The notes below the pieces were generated by a model. The model worked only from the letters and a program-made list of their open reading frames with translations. It did not search any database and was not told the DNA's origin. From positions 806,001 through 870,000 of the forward strand of contig CAVWRJ010000008.1 of assembly GCA_963757335.1 (NCBI GenBank): a stretch of 64,000 bases of DNA. Reading direction: 5' to 3'. Both the position numbers and the translations under genes were made by a program. The stretch comes from DASQPA01 sp963757335. Lineage in GTDB: Bacteria > Acidobacteriota > Thermoanaerobaculia > Multivoradales > UBA5704. How positions within the stretch are numbered: position 1 is the first letter of the stretch; the number at the start of each line of letters is the position of its first letter. Shown here piece by piece: positions 35,096-43,856 of this stretch.

Positions 35096-35481
35096 TGCAG
35101 CAGCTCGAGCTTCTCTAGCGCCAGGTCGAGGCTGAGCGCGGTATTGACCGAATCGAGCTCGACCCCCATCTCGATCAGGGTCATGGCGACCGCCGGGCGG
35201 ATGCCGACGATGTAGCAGTCGGCCCCCATGTAGCGCACCGACTTGCCGATGTCGTTCAAGATCCGGGTGATGTAGCTGTCGATGATCTCGACCGCAGACA
35301 CGTCCAGGATGATCCCCCGGGCTCCGACCGCCCGGACCCGCTCCATGATGGCGGCCTGGAGGTTCAACGCCAGGCGGTCGTGGAGCTCGGTCTGGATGCT
35401 GACCAGGAGGCAGTTCTTGATCTGGATGATCGCGAGCTCAGGGTCGCCGGTCAGGTCGGATGCGTCGCGTGCATGAGTCAT
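35092..35481 (-). CDS. rsbS: RsbS-like STAS protein
   Basis: A 129-residue single STAS domain. The serine phosphorylation site is in VSAVEIIDSYITRILNDIG, corresponding to Ser59 of Bacillus RsbS. RsbS forms the stressosome shell together with RsbR and holds RsbT. I use the ATG at 35481, where STAS homology begins; the open frame extends 48 codons upstream without similarity. It is the first gene of a six-gene minus-strand operon (rsbS, kinase, phosphatase, rsbR, kinase, rsbR). No sigma factor or diguanylate cyclase target is adjacent. Confidence 0.88.
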   Translation of the reverse strand: MTHARDASDLTGDPELAIIQIKNCLLVSIQTELHDRLALNLQAAIMERVRAVGARGIILDVSAVEIIDSYITRILNDIGKSVRYMGADCYIVGIRPAVAMTLIEMGVELDSVNTALSLDLALEKLELLQ

Positions 35482-35683
35482 TTCTGCCCGATTCTCCCGG
35501 AGGCGCTCCTGGAGCGCACCCCAGCCGCGGTGAGCGCGCGCCGTCGTGCCGGACCGGACTACCCCCCGGACCGCACTGCCGGCGTTCTTTGCACCGTTCC
35601 TTGAAGGTGGCTCAAGTTTTAGCATATCGCTCTAAGAGAGTCCAGCTGGGGAGGCTGGGCGAGCGAGGGAAGGGAGGGAGGGA

Positions 35684-36340
35684 TTACCGGGAGCCGCGCT
35701 TTGCCGCTTCCAGCCCTGGTTCCAACTCCTCCGGCTCCAACTCGGCCGGGGTGGTCCCGGGCTCGGGCGGCACCGTGCCGATGTCCGCCGCTCCGGCCCC
35801 GCTCCGCCAGAAGCGGTCTTCGGCAGTAGTAGCGGTGGGGACGCTCGGGGTGTCCCCGGTCTTGGGGGTCGGACCGAAGCGCTCGGCGAGGGCGCGCTCC
35901 AGGGCGGGAAGGCTCGCTCCCGGCCGGTACGCCGGGAGGGCCGCCGCCTCGCGGCTCCCCATGCTTCCGAGAAAAACCTGCTCGGCGTCCGCATCGAGCC
36001 GGAGCTGGCCGATGGGGAGGAGGATGTGGCGGACGCCTTCGAGATCCGCAGGGGCGGGGGAGTCTGTCCGGCGCTCGATCTTCTGGCTCGGCGCCTGGGC
36101 CTCGCTGGTGGCGGCGATGGTGGCGACAGCCTCCACCAGGTCGTCCTCTAAATCCACGTCGAGGTAGCGCACCCGCCCCGTTCCGGTGTCGATCAGCAGC
36201 TCGTCGACGACGCCCAGCCGCTCGCCGTCGGCCGCGATCACGTCCCAGCCGCGGACATCCACATCCCCGGCGGCCACGTCACGATCGTCGAAGTCGCTTA
36301 AGGGAGCGATCCGGCTCGGCTTCCCGATCCTCTCTGCCAC
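35684..36340 (-). CDS. PRC-barrel domain protein
   Basis: A 218-residue soluble protein. The PRC-barrel lies at about residues 25-110: VRGWDVIAADGERLGVVDEL, then VRYLDVDLED and HILLPIGQLRLD. PRC-barrels occur in photosynthetic reaction-centre H subunits, RimM and many uncharacterised stress proteins. The C-terminal half is proline- and alanine-rich and probably disordered. A small single-span membrane protein is encoded 15 bases upstream, suggesting an operon. The function is unknown. Confidence 0.78.
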   Translation of the reverse strand: MAERIGKPSRIAPLSDFDDRDVAAGDVDVRGWDVIAADGERLGVVDELLIDTGTGRVRYLDVDLEDDLVEAVATIAATSEAQAPSQKIERRTDSPAPADLEGVRHILLPIGQLRLDADAEQVFLGSMGSREAAALPAYRPGASLPALERALAERFGPTPKTGDTPSVPTATTAEDRFWRSGAGAADIGTVPPEPGTTPAELEPEELEPGLEAAKRGSR

Positions 36341-36355
36341 GTTCCTCTCCTTCGC

Positions 36356-36619
36356 CTAGGCCATGACCCGCGAGCGGAGGCGGAGCGCCTCCTCCTCTTC
36401 GGTCGCTGGCCGCGGCGCCTTGACCGGCGGCTTGCCGGGACGCTGGACCGTGACCGCGGCGGGGTGCGATTTCACCAGGCGTGCGGTGCTCCTGCCGCCT
36501 TGGTAGTCCGCCCGCGCCACGACCTGCGAGACCATCCAGAGAACCACCGCCACCAGTACCAGACCGACCACCCAAGGCCAGACGCTCCGCCGCTTGTGTA
36601 CAACCTTGATCTCAGCCAC
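36356..36619 (-). CDS. Small single-pass membrane protein, unknown
   Basis: An 87-residue protein with a short basic N-terminus (KVVHKRRS), one transmembrane segment (VWPWVVGLVLVAVVLWMVSQ) and a basic, proline-rich tail. I do not recognise a family. It is 66 bases after the hybrid kinase gene and 15 bases before the PRC-barrel gene, all on the minus strand. Confidence 0.6.
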   Translation of the reverse strand: MAEIKVVHKRRSVWPWVVGLVLVAVVLWMVSQVVARADYQGGRSTARLVKSHPAAVTVQRPGKPPVKAPRPATEEEEALRLRSRVMA

Positions 36620-36685
36620 GTCCTGCTCCTTTCCTGCTCATGGCAGGAGCGACTGCAAGGAGCGCGCCGGGGAGGGGAAGGGACT

Positions 36686-39115
36686 CTAACGCAGCAGGCT
36701 GCCGACGAGCGACGCCAGCCGGGAGGGCTCGACCGGCTTGGCGACGTGGGCCTGGTACCCGGCCGCCAGCGAGCGCTCGCGATCCTCGGCCCGGGCGTAG
36801 GCGGTGAGGGCGATGGCCGTGATGCCGGCGGCAGGCAGGGCCCGCACCCGGCGGATCAGCTCGTAGCCGTCCATCTCCGGCATGGCGATGTCCGAGAGCA
36901 GGGCGTCGGCGGGGCGTTCGGCGAGGGTGGCCAGGGCCTCCGCCGCCGAGCGGCAGGCGCGGACCTCGGCGCCGTGGCCGGAGAGCGCCGCGGCGAGCAT
37001 CTCCAGGGTGTCGGGCTCGTCGTCCACCACAACCAGGGAGAAGCCGGAGAGGTCGGCGGGCGCGGTTGTCCCGGCGCTCTCCAGCATCTCCTCGTCGGGG
37101 GCTGCCGCCGGAAAGGGCGCCGGGGCGACCAGGCTCCTCCCGCTCTCTCCAGCTCTCGCGCGGCTCGGGAAGGCGAGCGGCAGCTCGACCGTGAAGGTGG
37201 CGCCCTGGCCCGGGCCCTGGCTGTCCGCCGCCACCGTCCCGCCGTGCAGCTCGACCAGGTGGCGAACGATGGCGAGCCCCAGCCCGAGCCCACCGTGGCG
37301 GCGGGTGGTCGAGCTGTCCGCCTGGCGGAAGCGGTCGAAGACGTAGGGGAGGAACTCGGGGGCGATGCCGATCCCGTCGTCCCGCACCCGGATCACGGCG
37401 TTGTTCCCCCGCGGTTCGACGGCCATCTCCACCCACCCGCCGGGACGGGTGAACTTGACGGCGTTAGAGAGCAGGTTCCAGAGGATCTGCTGCAGGCGGT
37501 CGGGATCCCCCTGGACCGGTCCCATCCCCGGCTCGATCCGGACGGCGAGCTCCACCTTCTTGGCCTCCGCTGCCCCGCGCACGGTTTCGATCGCGGCGGT
37601 GAGGATGGGGGGGAGGTCGAGCGGCCGAAGATCGAGGCGGAGGTTCCCGGTGACGATCCGCGAGACTTCCAGGAGGTCCTCGATGATCTGCGCCTGGAGC
37701 TGGGCGTTGCGTTCGATCACCCCCAGCCCGTGGGTGACGGCGGCGGGGTCGCCGAGCTTGCCGCGCAGGATCGTCGGCCAGGCGAGGATCGCGGTGAGCG
37801 GGGTGCGCAGCTCGTGCGAGATGGTCGCCAGGAAGTCGTCCTTGGTCCGGCTCGCCGCCTCGGCCTCCGCCCGCGCCTCGCGCTCCCGCGAGAGCAGGCC
37901 CGAGCGCTCCTCCTCGGCCTGCCGGCGGGCGATGGCGAAGGCAACGTGCCCCGCCACGTTCTGGGCGAGCTGCACCTCGGCATCGGCGAGCTGGCGCGGG
38001 CTCTCGTAGTACAGCATGAACTTGCCGAGCAGCCGGCGCTGGTGGATGAGGGGGATGAAGGCGGCGGCGCGGATCCGCTCCTTGGTGAGAACGGGGAGAA
38101 GGGGGGCGAGGTCGCCGTCCAGGAGGACGTCGCCGACGACGATGGGCCGCGGGTCGAGAGTGTCCCGGGTCCATGGCGAGTGCCCCTCGACCGCCCGCCG
38201 GTACTCCTCCGAGAGGCCGCGCCAGGCCTTGAAGCGGATCACCCCGTCGGGGTCGAAGAGGAGGATCGAGGCGCGGTCCGTTCCCAGGCTGCCGACCAGC
38301 CCGTCCAGGGCCACCCGGTAGATCTCCTCCACCGCCTCCGCCCGGCCGACCGCCTCGTTGAGCTGATAGAGCATCTGGAGCTGCTCGACCCGGCTCGTCA
38401 GCTGCTCCTCGGCGTGCCGGTGGCGGTCGATGTCCGCCACCAGCCGCTCCTCCAGCCGGCGGTACTCGCGCCGCGCCCGATCGCGGTAGAGCCGGAAGAG
38501 CTCCGCCAGGCGCGGCTCCCGGTCGAGCAGGCCGCGGAGGTGATCCTTCACCCGCTGGTCGAGCTCGTAGCTGAGCTCGGGATGGGCCTCGACCCAGACG
38601 TGGCTCGCCTTGAGGTAGGCGAGGAACGCCATCAAATAGTTGTAGTCGCGGTCGCCGAGGAGCCGCCGAAGGCCCGCCCGGCAGCGCGCCGCCCGGTCCC
38701 GGTTGAGGAAGAAGTAGACCGCGAGGCGGAGAACCGCCCTGGCCAGCCCCGAACCCGGGGGCGGAAAGTCGGCCAGGGGTGCCCGCTGCGCCGCCAGGAG
38801 GTCGAGCGCACGCTCGATCTCGTCCTCCGCCGGGACCGGCATCTCGAGGAGCGTGAGGATCTCCTCCGGCGCGGACCCCAGGGCGGCCAGGGCGCAGCTA
38901 TGGCATACGATGCTGTAGGGCACTGCGCAATAGCGGGCGAGATAGGCCGCGAGCTGCTCCCGGAAGAGCGTTGGCAGCGGGCTGTCGAGGTCGGCCGAGA
39001 GGGCCTGCTGCCAGAGCTGATCGAGCAGCACGGGGCTCTCCTCCGCCACCGCCAGGAAGGGCGGGACGTAGCCCATACGGCTCGTGATGGCGGCGGTGAT
39101 CTGTTCGGCGGTCAT
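36686..39115 (-). CDS. Hybrid histidine kinase with AhpD-like, GAF, kinase and receiver domains
   Basis: An 809-residue soluble kinase. Residues 1-190 resemble the carboxymuconolactone-decarboxylase/AhpD-like domain (YLARYCAVPYSIVCHSCAL, with a C-x-x-C pair). Residues 240-410 are a GAF sensor (LYQLNEAVGRAEAVEEIYRV onward). HisKA/HATPase follows: phospho-histidine in ISHELRTPLTAI near residue 445, N box LWNLLSNAVKF, G boxes DDGIGI and GLGLGLAI. A C-terminal receiver has VVVDDEPDT, the acceptor Asp in LLSDIAMPEMDG, and AKPVEPS. No membrane segments. The start is the ATG at 39115; the frame is open much further up but there overlaps the Ste24-like gene. Confidence 0.88.
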   Translation of the reverse strand: MTAEQITAAITSRMGYVPPFLAVAEESPVLLDQLWQQALSADLDSPLPTLFREQLAAYLARYCAVPYSIVCHSCALAALGSAPEEILTLLEMPVPAEDEIERALDLLAAQRAPLADFPPPGSGLARAVLRLAVYFFLNRDRAARCRAGLRRLLGDRDYNYLMAFLAYLKASHVWVEAHPELSYELDQRVKDHLRGLLDREPRLAELFRLYRDRARREYRRLEERLVADIDRHRHAEEQLTSRVEQLQMLYQLNEAVGRAEAVEEIYRVALDGLVGSLGTDRASILLFDPDGVIRFKAWRGLSEEYRRAVEGHSPWTRDTLDPRPIVVGDVLLDGDLAPLLPVLTKERIRAAAFIPLIHQRRLLGKFMLYYESPRQLADAEVQLAQNVAGHVAFAIARRQAEEERSGLLSREREARAEAEAASRTKDDFLATISHELRTPLTAILAWPTILRGKLGDPAAVTHGLGVIERNAQLQAQIIEDLLEVSRIVTGNLRLDLRPLDLPPILTAAIETVRGAAEAKKVELAVRIEPGMGPVQGDPDRLQQILWNLLSNAVKFTRPGGWVEMAVEPRGNNAVIRVRDDGIGIAPEFLPYVFDRFRQADSSTTRRHGGLGLGLAIVRHLVELHGGTVAADSQGPGQGATFTVELPLAFPSRARAGESGRSLVAPAPFPAAAPDEEMLESAGTTAPADLSGFSLVVVDDEPDTLEMLAAALSGHGAEVRACRSAAEALATLAERPADALLSDIAMPEMDGYELIRRVRALPAAGITAIALTAYARAEDRERSLAAGYQAHVAKPVEPSRLASLVGSLLR

Positions 39116-39262
39116 CGCGGCAGCTCTCCCCGAGGTCGAGGACAACGATTGGAAGGGGAGTTCCCAACTATACCACCTCGTCCTCCTTTCGTCTCTTACG
39201 CCGGTCTCTTGTAACCTTCCTGTCCACGCCGCGTACCAGTTGGGACACGAAAGGATGGCCCC

Positions 39263-40738
39263 ATGACCCGGATGCTCCGGACGACCCAGATCGCGCTCTG
39301 CGCCGTGCTCCTCGGTTCCCTCCCGGCGATGCCGGTCCTGTCGGCCACAGCCTCGGCAATATCGGCAACACCGGCAATATCGGCAACACCGGCGACATCG
39401 GCGACATCCGCGACACCGGAGACTCCGGCGACCCTCGAGCCCATCCCGCCGGCTCCCCCTCCGGTTCCCCTGGCGGCCCAGGCGCCTCCGCCCGGCGGGC
39501 ACTTCGACCCGGTGGCGGCGACCGAAGCCTGGCTCCACACTCTGTCGCCCGAGGCCTTGGCGCGCTCCGACGCCTACTTCGAGGGCGGCTACTGGCTCCT
39601 CCTCTGGGACTTCCTCTACGGCCTCGGGGTGGCCTGGCTGCTCCTCGGCAGCGGGCTCTCGGTGCGGATGCGCAACGCCGCCGAGCGGGTGACCCGCTCC
39701 GGCTTCGTCCATGGGCTCGTCTACGCCGTCCAGTACATCCTGGTGACGGCCCTCCTCGGCCTGCCGCTCTCGATCTACGAGGGCTACTTCCGAGAGCACC
39801 AGTACGGGATGTCCAACCTGACCCTCTCCGGCTGGTTCGTCGAGGAGGTGAAGGGGCTCGGCCTCGCAGTCGTCCTCGGCAGCCTGGCGATCGCCGCCTT
39901 CTACTCCTTCCTCCGCGCCAAGCCGCGCACCTGGTGGGTCTGGGGAACGGTGCTCGGCATCTTTCTCCTGATCGTCGGCGCGCTTGTAGCGCCGATCCTC
40001 ATCGAGCCCGTCTTCAACACGACGACCGAGCTCCGGAACCCGGTCGTCCGCGACCCCATCCTCTCGCTCGCCCGGGCGAACGGCATTCCGGCGACCCACG
40101 TCTATGTGCAGGACGCCTCGAAGCAGACCAAGCGGGTGAGCGCCCACGTCGTGGGGCTCGCCGACACCCTGCGGATCGAGCTCAACGACAACCTTCTGCG
40201 CCGCGCCTCTCTGGGTGGCATCGAGGAGGTGATGGGGCACGAGATGGGGCACTACGTGCTGAACCACGTCTACGAGTCGATCATCGACATCGGCGTCCTC
40301 ATCTTCCTGGGCTTCGCCTTTCTCCGCTGGGCCTACACTCGGGCGCTCCAGCGCTGGGGTCCGCGCTGGGGCCTGACCGGTCTCGGCGACCTCGCCGCCC
40401 TGCCGCTCTTCGTGGCGGTCTTCTCGCTCTACTTCTTCGTCCTGACGCCGGTCTTCAACACCGTCGTCAGGAGCGACGAGGGCGAGGCCGACATCTTCGG
40501 CATCAACGCCAGCCGCCAGCCCGACGGCATGGCCGAGGTGGCGCTCCAGCTCGGCGAGTACCGGAAGCTCCACCCCGGCCCGATCGAGGAGTTCGTCTTC
40601 TTCGACCACCCGAGCGGCTACAACCGCATCCTGATGGCGATGCGCTGGAAGGCGGAGCACCTGGACGAATTCCGGAATCAAGGCTCGGCGAAAGGTCTCC
40701 AACCCTCGACAAGCCTGAATCCATCGACGCCTCAATAG
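39263..40738 (+). CDS. Ste24-type M48 CAAX-protease-like membrane metalloprotease
   Basis: A 491-residue protein with a signal-like N-terminus and an Ala/Thr/Pro-rich low-complexity stretch built from short S-A-T-P repeats (residues about 28-58). The M48A (Ste24) body follows: YGMSNLTLSGWFVEEVKGLG, the zinc motif HEMGH in VMGHEMGHYVLNH near residue 328, and SDEGEADIFGINAS with the third ligand. Six or seven membrane segments. Such enzymes degrade or process membrane proteins; no prenylation substrates are expected in bacteria. AAAGGA lies before the ATG at 39263. Divergent from the hybrid kinase. Confidence 0.88.
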   Translation: MTRMLRTTQIALCAVLLGSLPAMPVLSATASAISATPAISATPATSATSATPETPATLEPIPPAPPPVPLAAQAPPPGGHFDPVAATEAWLHTLSPEALARSDAYFEGGYWLLLWDFLYGLGVAWLLLGSGLSVRMRNAAERVTRSGFVHGLVYAVQYILVTALLGLPLSIYEGYFREHQYGMSNLTLSGWFVEEVKGLGLAVVLGSLAIAAFYSFLRAKPRTWWVWGTVLGIFLLIVGALVAPILIEPVFNTTTELRNPVVRDPILSLARANGIPATHVYVQDASKQTKRVSAHVVGLADTLRIELNDNLLRRASLGGIEEVMGHEMGHYVLNHVYESIIDIGVLIFLGFAFLRWAYTRALQRWGPRWGLTGLGDLAALPLFVAVFSLYFFVLTPVFNTVVRSDEGEADIFGINASRQPDGMAEVALQLGEYRKLHPGPIEEFVFFDHPSGYNRILMAMRWKAEHLDEFRNQGSAKGLQPSTSLNPSTPQ

Positions 40739-40883
40739 GGAGGAGCGCCGCGACGTCCCCGACTTCCGAGAGACCAGGGAGCGGGTCGGTGAATTCGGCC
40801 TCGGCGCCGGTCAGGGCGAGGATCTGGGCGTCGCGAGTGACGACCATGGCCTCCACCCGGCCGTACATGTAAGCTTCCCCGCC

Positions 40884-41804
40884 ATGCCGATCCCCTACCC
40901 CGGTCAGCTCGCCGCCTTGGGCACCGCCGGCTGCTGGGTGGCGTCGTCGCTCGCCTTCGATAAGGCGACCCGGCGGATCGGCTCGCTGACGGTCAACATC
41001 CTGCGGTTGGCGATCGCCGCCGTTCTCCTGATCGCCCTCTGCTCGGCGATCCGGGGCCGGCCGTTCCCCTCCGACGCCACGCCGCGGGCCTGGGCGATCC
41101 TCGGCGTCTCCGGGCTCCTGGGGTTCACCTTCGGCGACTTCTGCCTGTTCCGCTCCTATCTCTATCTCGGGCCGCGGCTCGCGAGCGTCATGATGGCCCT
41201 GGCTCCCCCCTTGACCGCGCTCATCGGCTGGATCGTGCTCGGCGAGACCCTCTCTGGGCGGGCCCTCCTCGGCATGGGGCTGACCGTCGGCGGGGTCTCC
41301 TGGGCGATCCTCGAAGGGCACCGGCCGGCGATTCCCGAGATTCCGGCGGACGATTTTCATCCCAAGCACCCCCTCGTCGGGGTGGCGCTGGGGGCGGGTG
41401 GCGCCCTCGGGCAGGCGAGCGGGCTGGTCTTCTCGAAGCTCGGGATGGGCTCCTACGACCCTTTTGCCGCCACCCAGATTCGGGTCCTGGCCGGCGCCGC
41501 CGGGTACGTCCTCATCCTCTCCGCCCTCGGCTGGTGGCCACGGGTGTGGCGAGCCTTCGCCGACCGTCCGGCCATGGCGGCGACCTCGGTGGGCTCCTTC
41601 TTCGGCCCGTTCCTCGGTGTATCCCTATCGCTGATCGCCGTCCAGCGCACCCTGACCGGGGTCGCCGCGAGCCTCATGGCGCTCACCCCCATTCTCATCA
41701 TCCCTCCGGTCGTCCTCCTCCGCGGCGAGCGGGTCGGCCTGGGCGGGATTGCCGGCGCGGTTCTCGCCGTGGCCGGGGTCGTCCTTCTCTTTTTCCCCTC
41801 GTGA
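40884..41804 (+). CDS. EamA-family (DMT) transporter
   Basis: A 306-residue protein with ten hydrophobic segments forming two EamA repeats. The first includes LGVSGLLGFTFGDFCLFRSY and LGPRLASVMMALAPPLTALI; the second ends with RTLTGVAASLMALTPILIIP. EamA proteins export or import amino acids, sugars or nucleotide-linked metabolites; the substrate cannot be read from the sequence. The stop codon is ten bases before the murJ GTG, so both may be on one transcript. Confidence 0.86.
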   Translation: MPIPYPGQLAALGTAGCWVASSLAFDKATRRIGSLTVNILRLAIAAVLLIALCSAIRGRPFPSDATPRAWAILGVSGLLGFTFGDFCLFRSYLYLGPRLASVMMALAPPLTALIGWIVLGETLSGRALLGMGLTVGGVSWAILEGHRPAIPEIPADDFHPKHPLVGVALGAGGALGQASGLVFSKLGMGSYDPFAATQIRVLAGAAGYVLILSALGWWPRVWRAFADRPAMAATSVGSFFGPFLGVSLSLIAVQRTLTGVAASLMALTPILIIPPVVLLRGERVGLGGIAGAVLAVAGVVLLFFPS

Positions 41805-41814
41805 GCACGCCCTC

Positions 41815-43446
41815 GTGAGCCCGGTGACCTCGGTTCCGCCGGCTGCCCCGGCCGCCCCCGCCCGCCCGGTCCGGCGTGCCGCCGGGCTGGTCGCCGCGGG
41901 CATCCTCCTCTCCCGCCTGGCCGGCCTCGTGCGGGGGCGGGTCTTCGCCCACTACTTCGGCAACAGCGACGCGGCCGACGCCTTTACCGCCGCTCTGCGC
42001 ATCCCCAACTTCCTCCAGAACCTGTTCGGCGAGGGGGTGCTCTCGGCCTCCTTCATCCCGGTCTACGCCGGCCTCCTCGGGCGCGGCGAGGAGGAGGAGG
42101 CCAACCGGGTGGCGGGGGTGATCGCGACGGTCCTCTCCCTCTTGACCGCGGTCCTCGTCCTCCTCGGGGTCCTCGCCACACCCCTCTTGATCGACATCAT
42201 CGCCCCGGGCTTTTCGGGCGAGAAGCGCGAATGGACCATCCGGCTCGTTCGCCTCCTCTTCCCCGGGGTGGGGCTCCTCGTCCTCTCGGCCTGGTGCCTG
42301 GGGGTGCTCAACAGCCACCGGCGCTTCTTCCTCTCCTATGTCGCGCCGGTCGCCTGGAACGCCGCGATGATCGCCGCCATGCTCGCCTTCGGCCGTGGCA
42401 GCGGCAATCTGTACCGCCTGGCCGCGATCGTCGCCGGGGCGGCCACCATCGGCTCGGGGCTGCAGATCGCCATGCAGCTTCCCACCGTGCTCCGTCTGGC
42501 GCGGGGCCTCCGGCTGTCGCTCGATACCGCCTCGGCCCACGTGCGGGAGGTCTTCAGGAGCTTCGGGCCGGTGGTCCTCTCGCGCGGCGTGGTCCAGGTC
42601 TCGGCCTACATCGACCAGATGATCGCGAGCTTCCTGGGGAGCGGGGCGGTCGCCAGCCTGAACTACGCGCAGACCCTCTACACCCTGCCGGTCAGCCTCT
42701 TCGGGATGGCGGTCTCGGCCTCGGAGCTCCCCGAGATGTCGCGCGCCACCGGGGGAGCGGAGGAGGTCGCCGCCTATCTCCGGGGCCGCCTCGGCTCGGG
42801 GCTCCGCCGCATCGCCTTTCTGGTGGTGCCGTCGGCCATGGCCTTCCTCGCCCTGGGGGACGTGGTCGCCGGCCTCATCTTCCAGACCGGCCGGTTCGAT
42901 CATCGCGCCGCGGTCTACGTCTGGGCGATCCTCGCCGGCTCGGCCGTGGGGCTCCTCGCCTCGACCCTCGGGCGGCTCTACTCGTCCACCTTCTACGCCC
43001 TCCACGACACCCGGACGCCCCTCCGCTACGCGGTCGTCCGGGTCCTCCTGACGACCGTTCTCGGTTATCTCTGCGCGCTCCCCCTGCCGCGGGCGCTGGG
43101 GATCGATCTCAAATGGGGGGCGGCGGGCCTCACCGTCTCGGCGGGGGTGGCCGGCTGGGTCGAGTTCCTGCTCCTCTCGCGCGGCCTCGGCCGGCGGATC
43201 GGGGCCGTCCGTCTGCCGGCCGCCTTCCTCGTCCGCCTGTGGACCGCGGCCTTCGCCGCCGCGGCCCTCGGCTGGGGGGTGAAGCTTCTCCTCGGCGCCC
43301 GCGGAGAGGCGCACCCACTCCTCCTGGGCGCCGCCGCTCTCGGGCTCTACGGGCTCGGCTACTTCGGGGCGGCCGCCGCCCTCGGGCTCCCCGAGGCGCG
43401 GGAGATGGCGAGCGGCTTCGTACGGCGGCTCCGCCGGCGGCCGTAG
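41815..43446 (+). CDS. murJ: Lipid II flippase MurJ
   Basis: A 543-residue MOP-superfamily protein with about 14 membrane segments. The N-terminal signature LLSRLAGLVRGRVFAHYFG, then DAFTAALRIPNFLQNLFGEG and SASFIPVYAGLLGRG, is diagnostic of MurJ. It moves lipid II to the periplasmic face for peptidoglycan synthesis. I use GTG 41815; GTG 41824 is an alternative. The short Pro/Ala-rich start before RRAAGLVAAG is not conserved. Confidence 0.93.
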   Translation: MSPVTSVPPAAPAAPARPVRRAAGLVAAGILLSRLAGLVRGRVFAHYFGNSDAADAFTAALRIPNFLQNLFGEGVLSASFIPVYAGLLGRGEEEEANRVAGVIATVLSLLTAVLVLLGVLATPLLIDIIAPGFSGEKREWTIRLVRLLFPGVGLLVLSAWCLGVLNSHRRFFLSYVAPVAWNAAMIAAMLAFGRGSGNLYRLAAIVAGAATIGSGLQIAMQLPTVLRLARGLRLSLDTASAHVREVFRSFGPVVLSRGVVQVSAYIDQMIASFLGSGAVASLNYAQTLYTLPVSLFGMAVSASELPEMSRATGGAEEVAAYLRGRLGSGLRRIAFLVVPSAMAFLALGDVVAGLIFQTGRFDHRAAVYVWAILAGSAVGLLASTLGRLYSSTFYALHDTRTPLRYAVVRVLLTTVLGYLCALPLPRALGIDLKWGAAGLTVSAGVAGWVEFLLLSRGLGRRIGAVRLPAAFLVRLWTAAFAAAALGWGVKLLLGARGEAHPLLLGAAALGLYGLGYFGAAAALGLPEAREMASGFVRRLRRRP

Positions 43447-43456
43447 GGGATCGCTC

Positions 43457-43765
43457 TCAAGTGCACTTCAAGCCGTATGCGACGCAGTAGTTGCATTGGG
43501 ACGCGCTGCTGAAGCAGCAACTCCGATGGGTGACGGCGCAGGTCGTACAGCTGGTGCAGGTGACGGCCAGTTCGGCGGCGGGGCTCGCAGCCGCCGAGCC
43601 CGTCGGCAAATCTCCCTCGCGGGCGAGCCAGCCCGCGAAGCTCAGGTCCTCGGTGGAGACCCCCTGGCCGACCCCTTCGGGACGGGTTGGAGCGGAGCCG
43701 CTCACGGCGATGGCGGGTGTGGGCCCCACGGCGAAGGACGCTACGAGCAACAGGGCGGTCAGCAT
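43457..43765 (-). CDS. Small secreted cysteine-rich protein, unknown
   Basis: A 102-residue protein with a signal peptide (MLTALLLVASFAVGPTPAIA). A middle part containing FAGWLAREGDLPTG follows, then a C-terminal 35 residues with eight cysteines (C-x2-C-x2-C-x6-C-C-x6-C-x2-C-x6-C). The ATG has a strong GGAAGGAG with four-base spacing, and TACAAT on the minus strand at 43795-43800 could be its -10. It might be a disulfide- or metal-stabilised secreted peptide; a modified-peptide precursor is also possible but no maturation gene is adjacent. I do not recognise a family. Confidence 0.6.
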   Translation of the reverse strand: MLTALLLVASFAVGPTPAIAVSGSAPTRPEGVGQGVSTEDLSFAGWLAREGDLPTGSAAASPAAELAVTCTSCTTCAVTHRSCCFSSASQCNYCVAYGLKCT

Positions 43766-43856
43766 TTTTTCTCCTTCCTTTCTCTACTCTTCGGATTGTA
43801 GAGCAGACCGGGAGATAATCTCCGCAAGACCTCTAAAATTGGAGGGGGGGCTCGCG

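Noticed and set aside
39116..40735. Minus-strand extension of the hybrid kinase frame
   Set aside because: It is antisense to the well-supported Ste24-like gene and shows no domain; kinase homology starts at 39115.
40741..40871. Minus-strand reading frame between the Ste24-like and EamA genes (MVVTRDAQILALTGAEAEF)
   Set aside because: Too short, no ribosome-binding site, no family recognised; probably a chance frame in GC-rich DNA.
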